From Crossiella equi (GTDB lineage Bacteria > Actinomycetota > Actinomycetes > Mycobacteriales > Pseudonocardiaceae), in assembly GCF_017876755.1 (NCBI RefSeq), contig NZ_JAGIOO010000001.1, forward strand, positions 8,107,786 to 8,171,785: 64,000 nt of DNA, given 5' to 3'. The translations under genes and the position numbers were made by a program. Below the pieces are notes generated by a model. It was not told where the DNA came from. It searched no databases and saw only the letters and a program-made list of their open reading frames with translations. Each line of letters opens with the position of its first letter. Position 1 is the stretch's first letter. Below, in pieces: positions 33,332-42,418 of this stretch.

Positions 33332-34003
33332 GTGGTCTACCTCAGCAAGCTCCCCGTGAACATGTGCTCCCGGGAGTTCCGGCGCGACCACGCCGACATC
33401 CACCAGATGCACCGCACCGTGATGCGCGCCTTCCGCACCCGCGCCGACGACTCGTCGGCGCGGCACAGCCACGGCGCGCTGTGGCGCATGGACCCCAGCC
33501 ACCGCGGGTTCGTCTGCTACGTGCAGAGCCGCAGCGCGCCGGACTGGGCCACGCTGCCCGCCGACTACCTTCTCGACCGCGTGGAGGTCCGCGACCTCAG
33601 CCCGCTCCTGGAGCGCCTGCGGCCCGGCCGGAGGTTCGCCTTCCGGCTGGTGGGCAACCCGACCCGGATCGTGCGCACACCCGAGCAGATCGACATGCGG
33701 GCGCGGGGCAAACGGGTGCCGCTGGGCACGGTCGGCGAACAGGTGGAGTGGTTGGTGCGCAAGGGGGAGCAGCACGGGTTCGTGGTCCCGACCGGCGCCA
33801 ACGGGCAACCGGACGTGGCGCCCTCGCCCTGCCCGGCCGGGACCGGGGACAAGCGCAGCGGGCGGATCAGCGTGGTCCCGGTGCGCTTCGACGGGCACCT
33901 CGTGGTCACCGACGCCGAGTTGTTCACCGAGGCGCTGCGCAGCGGCATCGGCCGGGCCAAGGCCTACGGCTGCGGCCTGGTCAGCCTCGCCCCGCCCCGT
34001 TAG
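33332..34003 (+). CDS. cas6e: CRISPR-associated endoribonuclease Cas6e (type I-E)
   Basis: This 223-residue protein would cleave CRISPR precursor RNA at repeats and stay bound within Cascade. It shows the Cas6e layout: YLSKLPVN strand, HQMHRTVMRAF with the catalytic-position His27, CYVQSRSAPDWATLPADYL, FAFRLVGNPTRIV, GKRVPL and the C-terminal G-rich loop GIGRAKAYGCGLVSLAP. The length is normal and no motif is broken. The GTG start is preceded by GGAGG with 6-base spacing. No other intact cas gene and no repeat array is visible in this window, and the 3' end overlaps a convergent regulator by 3 bases. It is therefore an orphan, perhaps left from a decayed locus or serving arrays elsewhere. Confidence 0.85.
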   Translation: MVYLSKLPVNMCSREFRRDHADIHQMHRTVMRAFRTRADDSSARHSHGALWRMDPSHRGFVCYVQSRSAPDWATLPADYLLDRVEVRDLSPLLERLRPGRRFAFRLVGNPTRIVRTPEQIDMRARGKRVPLGTVGEQVEWLVRKGEQHGFVVPTGANGQPDVAPSPCPAGTGDKRSGRISVVPVRFDGHLVVTDAELFTEALRSGIGRAKAYGCGLVSLAPPR

Positions 34004-34575
34004 GCCGTGTCGTCCAGCAGCCAGCCCCGGTCCGCCGCCCGTGCCCCCGCCTGGAACCGGCTGCGCGCGCCCAGCCGGTCCATCAGGTCGGCCACGTCCC
34101 GGCGCACCGTGCGCACCGAGACGCGCAGGCGGGCGGCCGCGGCCTCATCGGTGTGCCCGTGCACGAGCAGCCCCAGCAGCTGGCGTTCCCGCCGGGTGAG
34201 CTCGCCCCGGTCCTCCGAGGGCAGCAGCGGGGCGGCCGCGGCGAAGACCCGCTCGAACAGCTCGGTCGTCGGCCGCACCACCCCGGGCTGGCCGAACACC
34301 GCGACCTGGTGCGGCCACTCCCCGGTGGGCAGCACCGCCAGCGCCCCGTCCACCACCAGCGCGTCCAGGGGCACGACCGCGGTGCGCACCTCCGCCCCGG
34401 CGCACGCCAGCCCGGCCAGACCCGGCGCGGCGGCGGGTGCCAGCACCCGGTAGCGCACCCCTCGGCGCAGCGTGTTGCGGTGCACGGCCGGGGTGCCCGG
34501 CAGGGCGGTGGCCGCCCGGCAGGCGAGCAGCACCTCCCGGTCCGCCGAGGCGAACCGCACATCCATGGTCGGCAC
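34000..34575 (-). CDS. LuxR-type HTH transcriptional regulator
   Basis: This 191-residue protein has a C-terminal LuxR HTH (LTRRERQLLGLLVHGHTDEA, VRTVRRDVADLMDRLGARS) and an N-terminal domain of unknown type (about 1-110, beginning PTMDVRFASADREVLLACRA) that does not look like a response-regulator receiver. GTG 34575 is chosen because AAGGAG lies 6 bases upstream; ATG 34566 is the alternative. It is divergent from a GNAT gene and converges on cas6e, which is probably unrelated. Confidence 0.75.
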   Translation of the reverse strand: MPTMDVRFASADREVLLACRAATALPGTPAVHRNTLRRGVRYRVLAPAAAPGLAGLACAGAEVRTAVVPLDALVVDGALAVLPTGEWPHQVAVFGQPGVVRPTTELFERVFAAAAPLLPSEDRGELTRRERQLLGLLVHGHTDEAAAARLRVSVRTVRRDVADLMDRLGARSRFQAGARAADRGWLLDDTA

Positions 34576-34668
34576 GCGTGGCTCCTTCTCCCCGGGGAAC
34601 GGCCTGCGCGAGACAACCATGACCGGACCGGGACCCCTCCCGGCCGGATTACGCCTACGCTGGGGCGG

Positions 34669-35181
34669 GTGGACATACGTTTGTCCGCGGTCGCGATGCC
34701 CGCGGCCGCGGGAGTGCTGATGCGGCCGTGGCTGCCCGAGGACGTCCCTGACCTGGTGGAGATCGGCGGGGACACCGCGATCCGCCGGTGGACCAGCGCC
34801 GCCTTCGACGACGCCGGGGCCGCCGCGCGCTGGGTGGACGAGCAGCGGCAGGGCTGGGTGGCGGGCACGCGCTTCGCCTTCGCCGTCCTGTCCGAGCGCG
34901 GCGAGGTGCTCGGTCACGTCGTGCTCAAGGGCGTTGGCGGGGAGCCCGAGGTCGGGTACTGGGTCGTGGAGCGGGCACGGGGGTGCGGGGTGGCCTCGCG
35001 GGTGCTCGCGGCGGTGACCCGGTGGGGGTTCGAGACGTTCGAGCCGGTGCGGATCCGGCTGCGGCACCAGGCGGACAACACCGCGTCCTGCCGGGTGGCG
35101 GAGCGGTGCGGGTACCTGAGGGTGGACCACCCCCTGGCCGAGCACCTGCACGTGGCGGTCCGGTCCGCGGCAGGGGTCTGA
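34669..35181 (+). CDS. GNAT family acetyltransferase (RimJ/RimL type)
   Basis: This 170-residue protein matches the ribosomal-protein-alanine-acetyltransferase-like GNAT group: LMRPWLPEDVPDLVEIGGD, GYWVVERARGCGVASRVLAA (acetyl-CoA loop) and RLRHQADNTASCRVAERCGY. GTG 34669 has no ribosome site, but a TACGCT hexamer (34655-34660) lies 8 bases upstream, fitting a leaderless mRNA. The substrate is unknown. Confidence 0.82.
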   Translation: MDIRLSAVAMPAAAGVLMRPWLPEDVPDLVEIGGDTAIRRWTSAAFDDAGAAARWVDEQRQGWVAGTRFAFAVLSERGEVLGHVVLKGVGGEPEVGYWVVERARGCGVASRVLAAVTRWGFETFEPVRIRLRHQADNTASCRVAERCGYLRVDHPLAEHLHVAVRSAAGV

Positions 35182-35183
35182 GC

Positions 35184-35666
35184 TCAGGAGAGCAGGACCG
35201 CCGGGCCCAGGCGCAGCACGCCGTCGTCCAGGGGCGTCGTGCGCTTGCCGCCCCGGCCGCGCAGACCCCGGAAGGCGCCGGGCGCGATCACCACGTCCAT
35301 CCACGCGCACGGGTTGGCGGGCCGGTGCACCTCGAACCGCACCGGCCCGTCCCCGGAGTCCAGGCTGAACACGCTGCCGCGTGCCAGCGAGTCCACCGGG
35401 AAGCCGCGCAGCACGATGTTGCGCCTGGTCAGCAGCGGATCGGCCGCCCACGGGTCCAGGCTCTCCGCGGCGAAGACGGTGACCGCCGCGTCGCGGTGCG
35501 CGGGCTGGCCGAAGAAGCGGTCGCCGACCACCCCGAGCCCGGCGCGGATCTCCACCAGGGTCCGGCCCGGCGGTTCCGGGTCGGGCCGAGGGCCGTCACC
35601 CGGACGGCCCTCGAAGGCGTGCACACCCGAGGCGTGCAGCGCCACGACCTCAACCTGGGTCCTCAC
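35184..35666 (-). CDS. MOSC domain-containing protein
   Basis: This 160-residue MOSC domain has GVVGDRFFG, the [15 protein letters not shown] strand-helix and the conserved cysteine in [10 protein letters not shown], followed by [22 protein letters not shown] proteins bind or transfer sulfur to molybdenum cofactor, or act in hydroxylamine-type N-reduction (YiiM/mARC family). The GTG start at 35666 overlaps the msrA stop by 3 bases, so it is the third, coupled gene of the operon. Confidence 0.82.
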   Translation of the reverse strand: MRTQVEVVALHASGVHAFEGRPGDGPRPDPEPPGRTLVEIRAGLGVVGDRFFGQPAHRDAAVTVFAAESLDPWAADPLLTRRNIVLRGFPVDSLARGSVFSLDSGDGPVRFEVHRPANPCAWMDVVIAPGAFRGLRGRGGKRTTPLDDGVLRLGPAVLLS

Positions 35667-36157
35667 CGCTCGCCGAGCTGCCACTCCGGGCGCACGTAGT
35701 GGCAGGTGTAGCCGTTCGGGTAACGCTCCAGGTAGTCCTGGTGCTCCGGCTCGGCCTGCCAGAAGTCGCCCGCCTGGCTGACCTCGGTCACCACCTTGCC
35801 CGGCCAGCGGCCGGAGGCGTCCACGTCCGCGATGACCTGCTCGGCGACGCGCTTCTGCTCCTCGCCGTCGTAGAAGATGGCGGAGCGGTAGCTGGTGCCG
35901 ATGTCGTTGCCCTGGCGGTTGGGCGTGCTCGGGTCGTGGATCTGGAAGAAGAACTCCAGGATCTGGCGGTAGGACAGCTGCGCGGGGTCGAAGATGATCT
36001 CGATGGCCTCGGCGTGCGTGCCGTGGTTGCGGTAGGTCGCGTTGGCCACGTCACCACCGCTGTAGCCGACCCGGGTCGAGAGCACCCCGGGGTGCCTGCG
36101 GAACAGGTCCTGCATGCCCCAGAAGCAGCCACCGGCCAGGATCGCCTTCTCACTCAT
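35663..36157 (-). CDS. msrA: Peptide-methionine (S)-S-oxide reductase MsrA
   Basis: This 164-residue enzyme repairs methionine-S-sulfoxide. The catalytic Cys11 lies in [11 protein letters not shown], with the substrate-pocket residues ([36 protein letters not shown]) intact. A second cysteine near the C-terminus (YTCHYV) can resolve the sulfenic acid. Its ATG overlaps the transporter stop (ATGA) and its stop overlaps the MOSC start, so all three genes are coupled. Confidence 0.95.
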   Translation of the reverse strand: MSEKAILAGGCFWGMQDLFRRHPGVLSTRVGYSGGDVANATYRNHGTHAEAIEIIFDPAQLSYRQILEFFFQIHDPSTPNRQGNDIGTSYRSAIFYDGEEQKRVAEQVIADVDASGRWPGKVVTEVSQAGDFWQAEPEHQDYLERYPNGYTCHYVRPEWQLGER

Positions 36158-37380
36158 GTTCTCGCTCCACTCTCCATCGGGGCCTCGCCGGGTACAACAC
36201 TGCCACGGCGCCCGGTCATCCCGGCTGCGACGAGCAGCACTGTTCCGCAGACCGTAAGGACCAGGCACATGAGGAACGCGCTGCGGAACCCGAGCCCCTG
36301 GGCGATGCCGAGCAGCGGTCCGGAGACCATGCCACCGGCGGTGAGCGTGTTGGAGTGCAGCGTGGTGGCGAACCCGGGCCGGTCGGGCGCGAGGGCCTGG
36401 AAGTAGGAGATGCCGACCCCCATCACCGCGGAGATCACGATGGCCTGGAGCGCCTGCGCCAGCGCGACCTGCCAGGTGGCCACGGTCAGGGCGACCACGC
36501 CCTGGTAGAGCACGGCGACCAGGGCCCCGAACAGCACCAACCGCCGCTGGTCCCGCTTCACCGCGAGCACCCCGAACCCGAGCATGAGCGGGATCTCCAG
36601 TGCCGCGCACAACCCCATGATCAGCCCGACATCGGTCTCGGTCCCGCCCAGGTCGGTGGTGACGAACAGCGGGATGGCCTTGACGCTGAGCGAGATGGCG
36701 GCCTGCAACGACCCGAAGGCCAGCACGGCGAACACGAGGTCGACGCGCCGGGCGGCCCCACCCGCGTCGGCGGCCCGGGGCGTGGGCAGCCCCAGCTCCG
36801 GCAACCGAAGCGCGAAAACGACCACGAGCACGAAGAACGCGGCACTGGCCAGGTACAGCCCGTGGTACCCGACCTGCGCGACGAGCACGGCGGCCAGGGG
36901 CGGCCCCCCGACCCAGGCCAACGAGATGACCGTCCGCAGCCCGCTGACCACCACGGGTGCCCGCGCGGACCCGCTCTTCTCCGCCCACTGCCGCGCGTAG
37001 GCGAACATCTGCGCCAGCACGCACGAGGACACGGCGAGCAGGCTCACCGCGACGGCCAGCAGCACCCAGTAGTCCCGCACGAACGCGAACACCACCGACC
37101 CGGCCGCCCCGGCCGCCGCCCCACCGACCATGAGGTTGCGCCGCACCGGCCTGCGATCGGACACCCGCCCCAACGCGGCACTGACCACAAGCCCAGCCAA
37201 TGGCGCGACCAGCAAGAACGTCCCGAGCCCAAGTGGCCCGACCCCGATCTGGGTGGTGAGGAAGAGCCCGATGAAGGGCATGGTGATCGCGGCGGAGAGC
37301 CCGACGGAGATGCAGACCGAGGCCAGGGGGAGCAGGGCGCGGAAACTCAGTGAGGCCCCGGCCTCGCTCGTGACAGTCAC
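36154..37380 (-). CDS. MFS transporter, sugar efflux (SET)-like
   Basis: This 408-residue protein has about 12 membrane helices and the MFS loop motif [12 protein letters not shown] between helices 2 and 3. The N-terminal helix pair and the [21 protein letters not shown] segment resemble the SetA/SetB sugar-efflux group. It would export a small solute by proton antiport; the substrate is unknown. GTG 37380 has GAAGGA upstream. It is the first gene of a tightly coupled operon with msrA and a MOSC gene. Confidence 0.82.
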   Translation of the reverse strand: MTVTSEAGASLSFRALLPLASVCISVGLSAAITMPFIGLFLTTQIGVGPLGLGTFLLVAPLAGLVVSAALGRVSDRRPVRRNLMVGGAAAGAAGSVVFAFVRDYWVLLAVAVSLLAVSSCVLAQMFAYARQWAEKSGSARAPVVVSGLRTVISLAWVGGPPLAAVLVAQVGYHGLYLASAAFFVLVVVFALRLPELGLPTPRAADAGGAARRVDLVFAVLAFGSLQAAISLSVKAIPLFVTTDLGGTETDVGLIMGLCAALEIPLMLGFGVLAVKRDQRRLVLFGALVAVLYQGVVALTVATWQVALAQALQAIVISAVMGVGISYFQALAPDRPGFATTLHSNTLTAGGMVSGPLLGIAQGLGFRSAFLMCLVLTVCGTVLLVAAGMTGRRGSVVPGEAPMESGART

Positions 37381-37537
37381 CCGGCCATCCTTCTCCCGCG
37401 TCGGGCGCGGGGTGTAACCGGTTTCCCATGATGTGGGCGCGGGTGGCGGGCGGGGACGGTCACCTGGTCGGCCCTGGTGACGAACGATCGAGTCGTTCTG
37501 GCACCGAGCGGTCGTGGCAGTTCCTATTCTCGACCGA

Positions 37538-37807
37538 ATGACCGCGCCTTCTCCGCACCAGGATTCGCCCGTGGGCCCGCCTCTGCGGGTCACGTACGAC
37601 GCGCAGGCCAACGCGGCCTACATCTACTTCTCAGACCCGAGCACCAGCCCCCCGCGGGTGACGTCGTGTTACCCCTGCGACCCGGTCGAGGTCGACGGTA
37701 TGATCAACCTCGACTTCGACGAGCTCGGCCGTCTCTTGGGCATCGAGGTGCTGGACGCCAGGTCCAAGCTCCCGCCCTACCTGCTCGCCGGAGCGGAGCG
37801 GTTGTGA
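37538..37807 (+). CDS. DUF2283 domain protein
   Basis: This 89-residue protein has the DUF2283 pattern (LRVTYDAQANAAYIYFSD, MINLDFDELGRLLGIEVLDA). The function is unknown. ATG 37538 has no ribosome site but follows TATTCT (37525-37530) by 7 bases, suggesting a leaderless transcript. Its stop overlaps a GTG (37804) that begins the frameshifted gene behind it, so the two were once coupled. Confidence 0.75.
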   Translation: MTAPSPHQDSPVGPPLRVTYDAQANAAYIYFSDPSTSPPRVTSCYPCDPVEVDGMINLDFDELGRLLGIEVLDARSKLPPYLLAGAERL

Positions 37808-38333
37808 ACCCCTTGGAGTCACCCATCCTTGCCCCGGACCGCACCGGCGGCCTGCTGATCGCCGCTACCTGAACCACGACCATCCCGTCGACCGCCCCGA
37901 GGTCGGCTACATCGCCTTCGTCGACTTGGCCCCGTTCGGTTTCGACGACTTGGTCGAACAACTGTGGCTGCGGCCGTTGAACGAGGACGAGTACCAGGTC
38001 TGCTGCCTGCCGTTTCGCGTGTACGGCCTCGCACTGGGCGACGTGGTCGAGCTGGACGAGGCGCGGACCTTCGTGACGCGGGTGGTGCGACGGTCCGGGA
38101 GCCGGGTGCTGCGCCTGTTCTTCCCGATCCACCTACCGGACGAGGTGTTCCACCCGGGGCGGGCGGCGGTCGCGTCGGCGCTGGAGGCGGCCGGGCTGTC
38201 GGCCGAGTGGAGCGGGGATCGGCATGTCGCCGTGCACGTACCACCGGAGGGGTTGACCTCCGTGCTGTGGGATACCGTGCATCGGCTCGGCGAGGCGGTG
38301 CGGTGGGAGTGGGCCGATGTGGCGGACTTCTGA
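37804..38333 (+). pseudogene. DUF4265-like gene with an apparent frameshift
   Basis: GTG 37804 overlaps the DUF2283 stop and opens a frame reading NPLESPILAPDRTGGLLIAAT, which stops at 37870-37872. The frame shifted by one base continues without interruption (RYLNHDHPVDRPEVGYIAF, LVEQLWLRPLNEDEYQVCCL, PFRVYGLALGDVVELD) to TGA 38331-38333. That downstream frame has no ATG or GTG before the domain. If it is not a frameshift, initiation at TTG 37926 would cut into the start of the DUF4265-like domain. I think a one-base change near 37862 broke the gene. DUF4265-type proteins recur beside toxin loci, but their role is unproven. Confidence 0.55.
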
Positions 38334-38347
38334 CCGGCGGTGACCGC

Positions 38348-38824
38348 ATGACCCTGTTCGAGGACGACGACTACTACACCGGACCGCCGCTGACGGATGA
38401 CCTGATTCGCCGAGCGGAAGCCGGACTCGGGGTTCGCTTGCCGCGCGCCTACCTGACCTTGCTGGCACACCGCAACGGCGGAGCACTGCGAAACCGTTGC
38501 CACCCAACACCATTCCCGACCTCATGGGCGAAGGGTCACTTCGAGATCAGCGGCCTGCTGGGTATCGGAGGTACCTGGGGCATCGACACCGAGCGAGGCA
38601 GCGCCTACCTGATCTCCGAGTGGGGCTACCCGAAAATCGGTGTGGTGTTCTGCGCCCTGCCATCCGGCGGTCACGACACCGTTATGCTGGACTAATCCAC
38701 CTGCGGCCCGTTCGGTGAACCGGTGGTGGTCTACGTCGACGAGGATCGAGTACCCCGCCGGGTGGCAGACTCGTTCACCGAGTTCCTCGGTGGTCTTGTT
38801 CGCCTCGACGAGAACCAGGCCTGA
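38348..38824 (+). pseudogene. SMI1/KNR4 (SUKH) family immunity-type protein with in-frame stop
   Basis: ATG 38348 opens a SUKH-type domain (PPLTDDLIRRAEAGLGVRLP, YLTLLAHRNGG, GLLGIGGTWGIDTERGSAYL). It ends at TAA 38693-38695. The same frame then continues as a natural C-terminus (STCGPFGEPVVVYVDEDRVP, RRVADSFTEFLGGLVRLDE) to TGA 38822-38824. A single TAC-to-TAA change would explain the break. SUKH proteins are common immunity proteins for nuclease toxins; this one sits directly before the first toxin cassette and is probably a relic. A truncated product could still be made. Confidence 0.7.
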
Positions 38825-38846
38825 TACCCGGGGCGTCGCGGGCAAC

Positions 38847-39028
38847 GCGTTACGCCTTGAGACCTGCATCACAGCCGGGTTCGATTCTTCGGCATTACCC
38901 CGGTCGGCCTATCGCTTTCCCGGAACCACCCTGCCTATAGTTCCCCGGCGGTTCGGCCGCGCGTCTGGGGGGCGCAGCCACGTTCGGGGGTTCACACATA
39001 CCGAAGTGGTTCCTGAGGGGGAGCTGGT
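38847..39028 (+). promoter_or_regulatory. Promoter and leader of toxin cassette 1
   Basis: This 182-base stretch is repeated, with some changes, before the second cassette at 50192-50373. A conserved TATAGT (38936-38941) preceded by TCGCTT with 18-base spacing is a plausible sigma-70-type promoter, leaving a leader of about 80 bases. It ends in GAGGGGGAGCTGGT before a TTG start codon. Conservation of this block between copies argues that it is functional. Confidence 0.6.
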
Positions 39029-42000
39029 TTGAAGTACGGCGCTTCACGCTGCCTCGCGCAGCGTGCACTGAGTGCTGCCGTCATGACGACGACGGCCGCG
39101 CTCGCACTGTCCACAGTGGTCATACCCGGCACGGCGGCCCAGGCGGCACCGGCCCGGGAGGCCGCCACCGAGGCCGCGGCCAGCACCGCCGCCCGGCAGC
39201 AGAACAAGCCGGTCCAGGTGACCTCGAGGACCACCGAGTCCAGTGACGTGGTGGCCAACCCGGACGGCACCTTCACCCGCACCGAGCACGTCAGCCCGGT
39301 GCGAGCCAAACGCGGTGACACCTGGGTGCCCATCGACCTGACCCTGCGTACCCGCCCGGACGGCTTGGTCGAACCGGCCGCCTCCCCGGTGGAGCTGCGC
39401 CTGTCCGGCGGCGGCACCGGCCAGCCCTTGGCGGTCCTGGGCCGTGACGGCCGCGAGGTCGGCCTGGGTTGGGACGCCCCGCTGCCCACCCCGGTCCTGT
39501 CCACCGACACGGCCACCTACCGCGAGGTCTACCCGGGCGCCGATCTGGTCGTGCGCGCCACCCGCACCGGCTTCAGCCAGCTGCTCGTGGTCAAGAACGC
39601 CGAAGCGGCCAAGAACCCCAAGGTGCGCAAGGTCGTCTTCAACTCCCACACCCGCAACCTCACCCTCGGCCTGGAGGGCGGTGCCCGCGCGCGCAGTGCC
39701 GCCGCGGCCCAGACGGGTACCGACCTCAAGGCCGTGGACAACCAGGGCCAGGTCGTCTTCACCGGCGAGGCCTCCCGCATGTGGGACTCCTCCGGCGAGG
39801 GCACCCACACCGACCGCCTCACCGGCCCCAGCCAGGGCGGCCGCGAAGCCGCCATGGGCGTCGAGCTCGCGGGCTCGACGCTGGCCGTGGTCCCGGACGC
39901 GGGCTTCCTGGACACCGCCGAGACGAAGTTCCCCGTCTACATCGACCCGGAGTACTGGTGGACCGGCGTCCGCAACCACCACGTGGTTGTGCAGGAGCAG
40001 TGGGCCGGTCAGCGCAACTACGACCGCACCGACGGGATCTTCAGCGAGCTCATGGCGGGCTGGGTCTACGACGACCACGACCGCAAGTGGGTCAAGTCCC
40101 GTTCCTACGTGGAGATGCGTCTCGGCGAGATGCACGGGAAGATCATCCATGAGGCGACGTTCAACACCGACGTCCTGCACACCCACAGCTGTGCGGGCAA
40201 ACCGACCCAGGTGCACATCACCAACGGGATCGGGCCGGACACCACCTGGAACGCCCAGCCCCAGTGGACCGGGTACCTGGGCGACATCACGACCAACAAC
40301 AACCGTGCGCACTGCCCTGGTGCGACCAGTGCCAAGCTCAACGTCACCGACCTGGCTCGCACCGGCGCCCGCGAGGGTTGGACCAACCTCACCTTCGGCC
40401 TGGTGGCCGGGAACGAGAATGCCGAGGACCACTGGCGCAAGTTCGACCTCAACCCGCGCCTGACCTTCATCTACAACTCCGTGCCCAACAAGCCGACCGA
40501 GCCGGGCATGGAGGGCGGTCTGATCCCGTGCGTGCGCGGCCCCAACCGGCCAGCCGTCTACACCAAGACGCCTCGCCTGCGGGCCCGGCTGTCCGATCCG
40601 GACAACGGCATGATGGACGCCGGTTTCCGGGTGCTGAAGGGCACCCCGGAACAGCACACCTGGGACGGCCGGGAGTTCACGACCGGCAACGTGCCCTCAG
40701 GCTCCTTCGCCGAGGTCACCGTGCCTGCCGGAGTGATCACCGAAACAGACCAGGTCTACACCTGGCACCTGTGGGCCGGAGACTACGAGACCAGCGCCTG
40801 GTCGGACATGTGCGAGTTCACCGTGGACGGCACACCGCCCAACCCGCCTGGCGTCTCCTCGACGGAGTACCCCAAGGGCGAGGCCTCCGGTGGCGCGGGC
40901 CAGACCGGGACCTTCCGCTTCACCGCCAACGGCGCGAGCGACGTCGAGCACTACCTCTACGACTTCACCGAGTTGCAGAGCGGCGAACCGGCCCTCCGGG
41001 CCAACGCCAACGGAATCGGTGGGGACGCCACGATCCGGTTCACACCGACCGTGGAGATCCCGCAGTGGATCACGGTCATCGCGGTCGACCGGGCTGGTAA
41101 CAGGTCGGCCCCGACCCATTACCAGTTCACCGTGGCCCGCAACGAACCCGCGATCGCCGGGCTGTCCGCGCACTGGCGGCTCGACGGTGACCTCACCGAC
41201 TCTTCGGGCAAGAACAGGCCGCTGAACGCCAGCACCACTTCGGTGGCCGCGGAAGGCCACCTCGGCAAGTCCGGCACCTTCAACGGCACCACCGACCAGC
41301 TGCGCCGACCGGCGTTTGTGGACACCTCGAAGAGCTTCTCCGTCTCCGCCTGGGTGCGATTGGACCGCGACGACCAGTGGGCCACCGCGGTCAGCCAGGA
41401 GAGCCCGGACCGCCCGGCGAGCAGCTTCTTCCTGCAGTACGCCCAAGCCCCCAAGCGGTGGGCCTTCGCGATGACCGACCCGTCACGCCCGGGCGGCCCG
41501 CGCGTCGAGTCGAAGTTGGCTCCACAGCTCGGCGTGTGGACACACCTGGTCGGTGCCTACGACTCCGCCAACGGCAAGCTCACGTTGTTCGTCAACGGCG
41601 TCAAGCAGGGCGAGGCCGTGGTGACCGGCTGGCAGAGCACCGGTGACCTCGTGGTCGGGGCCGCGCGCTTCGACAACCGGCCGGTGGACTTCTTCCCCGG
41701 TGGTATCGACGACGTCAAGGTCTACGACCGCCTGCTGGTACCCAGCGAGGCCACGGCGCTGGCCAACCGGGCCGTGCTGCGCGCGCACTACGCCCTCAAC
41801 GAGGGCACGGGCACGACTGTGCGCGACGAGGTGAAGGGCAGCACCGGCACCATCCGGGGCGGGCACTTCTGGGCCAGCGACATCTACACCGAGGTGCGCT
41901 TCACGGGCGAGACCGGCCCGAACGGTGGGCACGTCACCGCACCGCGTCCCAACGTCCGCACGGATGGCTCCTACACGGCCATGGCCTGGGTGCGCATCGA

Positions 42001-42418
42001 CGAGCTGACCGGCTGGGCGCAGTCCGCGGTGGCACTGGGTGATCCGGCGTTCACCCCGTTCTCCCTGGAATACCGGCCTGAGCGCAAGCAGTGGGGCTTC
42101 CTGGCCTCCTGCGCGAAGGACCGCGAGTGCGGCTGGCAGACGCTGAGCGCACCCGACACCGCGCAGGTCGGCGAATGGGTGCACCTGGCCGGTGTGTACG
42201 ACGCCGCGACCGGCAAGGCGCACCTCTACGTCAACGGTGACCTCGCGGGTACCAGCGAGGGCGTCACCGGCTGGCCCGGTACCGGCGAACTGCTCATCGG
42301 CCGCGCGCAGTGGAACAACCAGCAGACCAACTACTGGAAGGGCTCGGTGGACGACGTGAAGGTCTTCTCCGGCATTCCGACCCGCAACGAGATGCGCCAG
42401 CTGGCGGTGCGGTCCTGA
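39029..42418 (+). CDS. Secreted LamG-domain protein, partner of the Rhs protein (copy 1)
   Basis: This 1129-residue protein has a signal peptide of about 38 residues (hydrophobic core SAAVMTTTAALALSTVVIPG, cleavage after AQA). It then has a beta-rich region with a DNRLRE-like stretch (about 300-480), an Ig/fibronectin-like segment and two LamG/concanavalin-type domains (about 710-910 and 915-1125; each has a SVSAWVR or TAMAWVR strand and a TLFVNG or HLYVNG strand). It is predicted to be exported and to bind glycans or the cell surface. The start is TTG, with GGGGGAG upstream; the same TTG is used in copy 2. Its stop overlaps the Rhs start by one base (TGATG), so the two are made together, presumably as parts of one toxin-delivery unit. 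Confidence 0.82.
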   Translation: MKYGASRCLAQRALSAAVMTTTAALALSTVVIPGTAAQAAPAREAATEAAASTAARQQNKPVQVTSRTTESSDVVANPDGTFTRTEHVSPVRAKRGDTWVPIDLTLRTRPDGLVEPAASPVELRLSGGGTGQPLAVLGRDGREVGLGWDAPLPTPVLSTDTATYREVYPGADLVVRATRTGFSQLLVVKNAEAAKNPKVRKVVFNSHTRNLTLGLEGGARARSAAAAQTGTDLKAVDNQGQVVFTGEASRMWDSSGEGTHTDRLTGPSQGGREAAMGVELAGSTLAVVPDAGFLDTAETKFPVYIDPEYWWTGVRNHHVVVQEQWAGQRNYDRTDGIFSELMAGWVYDDHDRKWVKSRSYVEMRLGEMHGKIIHEATFNTDVLHTHSCAGKPTQVHITNGIGPDTTWNAQPQWTGYLGDITTNNNRAHCPGATSAKLNVTDLARTGAREGWTNLTFGLVAGNENAEDHWRKFDLNPRLTFIYNSVPNKPTEPGMEGGLIPCVRGPNRPAVYTKTPRLRARLSDPDNGMMDAGFRVLKGTPEQHTWDGREFTTGNVPSGSFAEVTVPAGVITETDQVYTWHLWAGDYETSAWSDMCEFTVDGTPPNPPGVSSTEYPKGEASGGAGQTGTFRFTANGASDVEHYLYDFTELQSGEPALRANANGIGGDATIRFTPTVEIPQWITVIAVDRAGNRSAPTHYQFTVARNEPAIAGLSAHWRLDGDLTDSSGKNRPLNASTTSVAAEGHLGKSGTFNGTTDQLRRPAFVDTSKSFSVSAWVRLDRDDQWATAVSQESPDRPASSFFLQYAQAPKRWAFAMTDPSRPGGPRVESKLAPQLGVWTHLVGAYDSANGKLTLFVNGVKQGEAVVTGWQSTGDLVVGAARFDNRPVDFFPGGIDDVKVYDRLLVPSEATALANRAVLRAHYALNEGTGTTVRDEVKGSTGTIRGGHFWASDIYTEVRFTGETGPNGGHVTAPRPNVRTDGSYTAMAWVRIDELTGWAQSAVALGDPAFTPFSLEYRPERKQWGFLASCAKDRECGWQTLSAPDTAQVGEWVHLAGVYDAATGKAHLYVNGDLAGTSEGVTGWPGTGELLIGRAQWNNQQTNYWKGSVDDVKVFSGIPTRNEMRQLAVRS

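Noticed and set aside
32703-34600. CRISPR repeat array near cas6e
   Set aside because: I looked for regularly spaced 28-29 base repeats on both sides of the gene and saw none.
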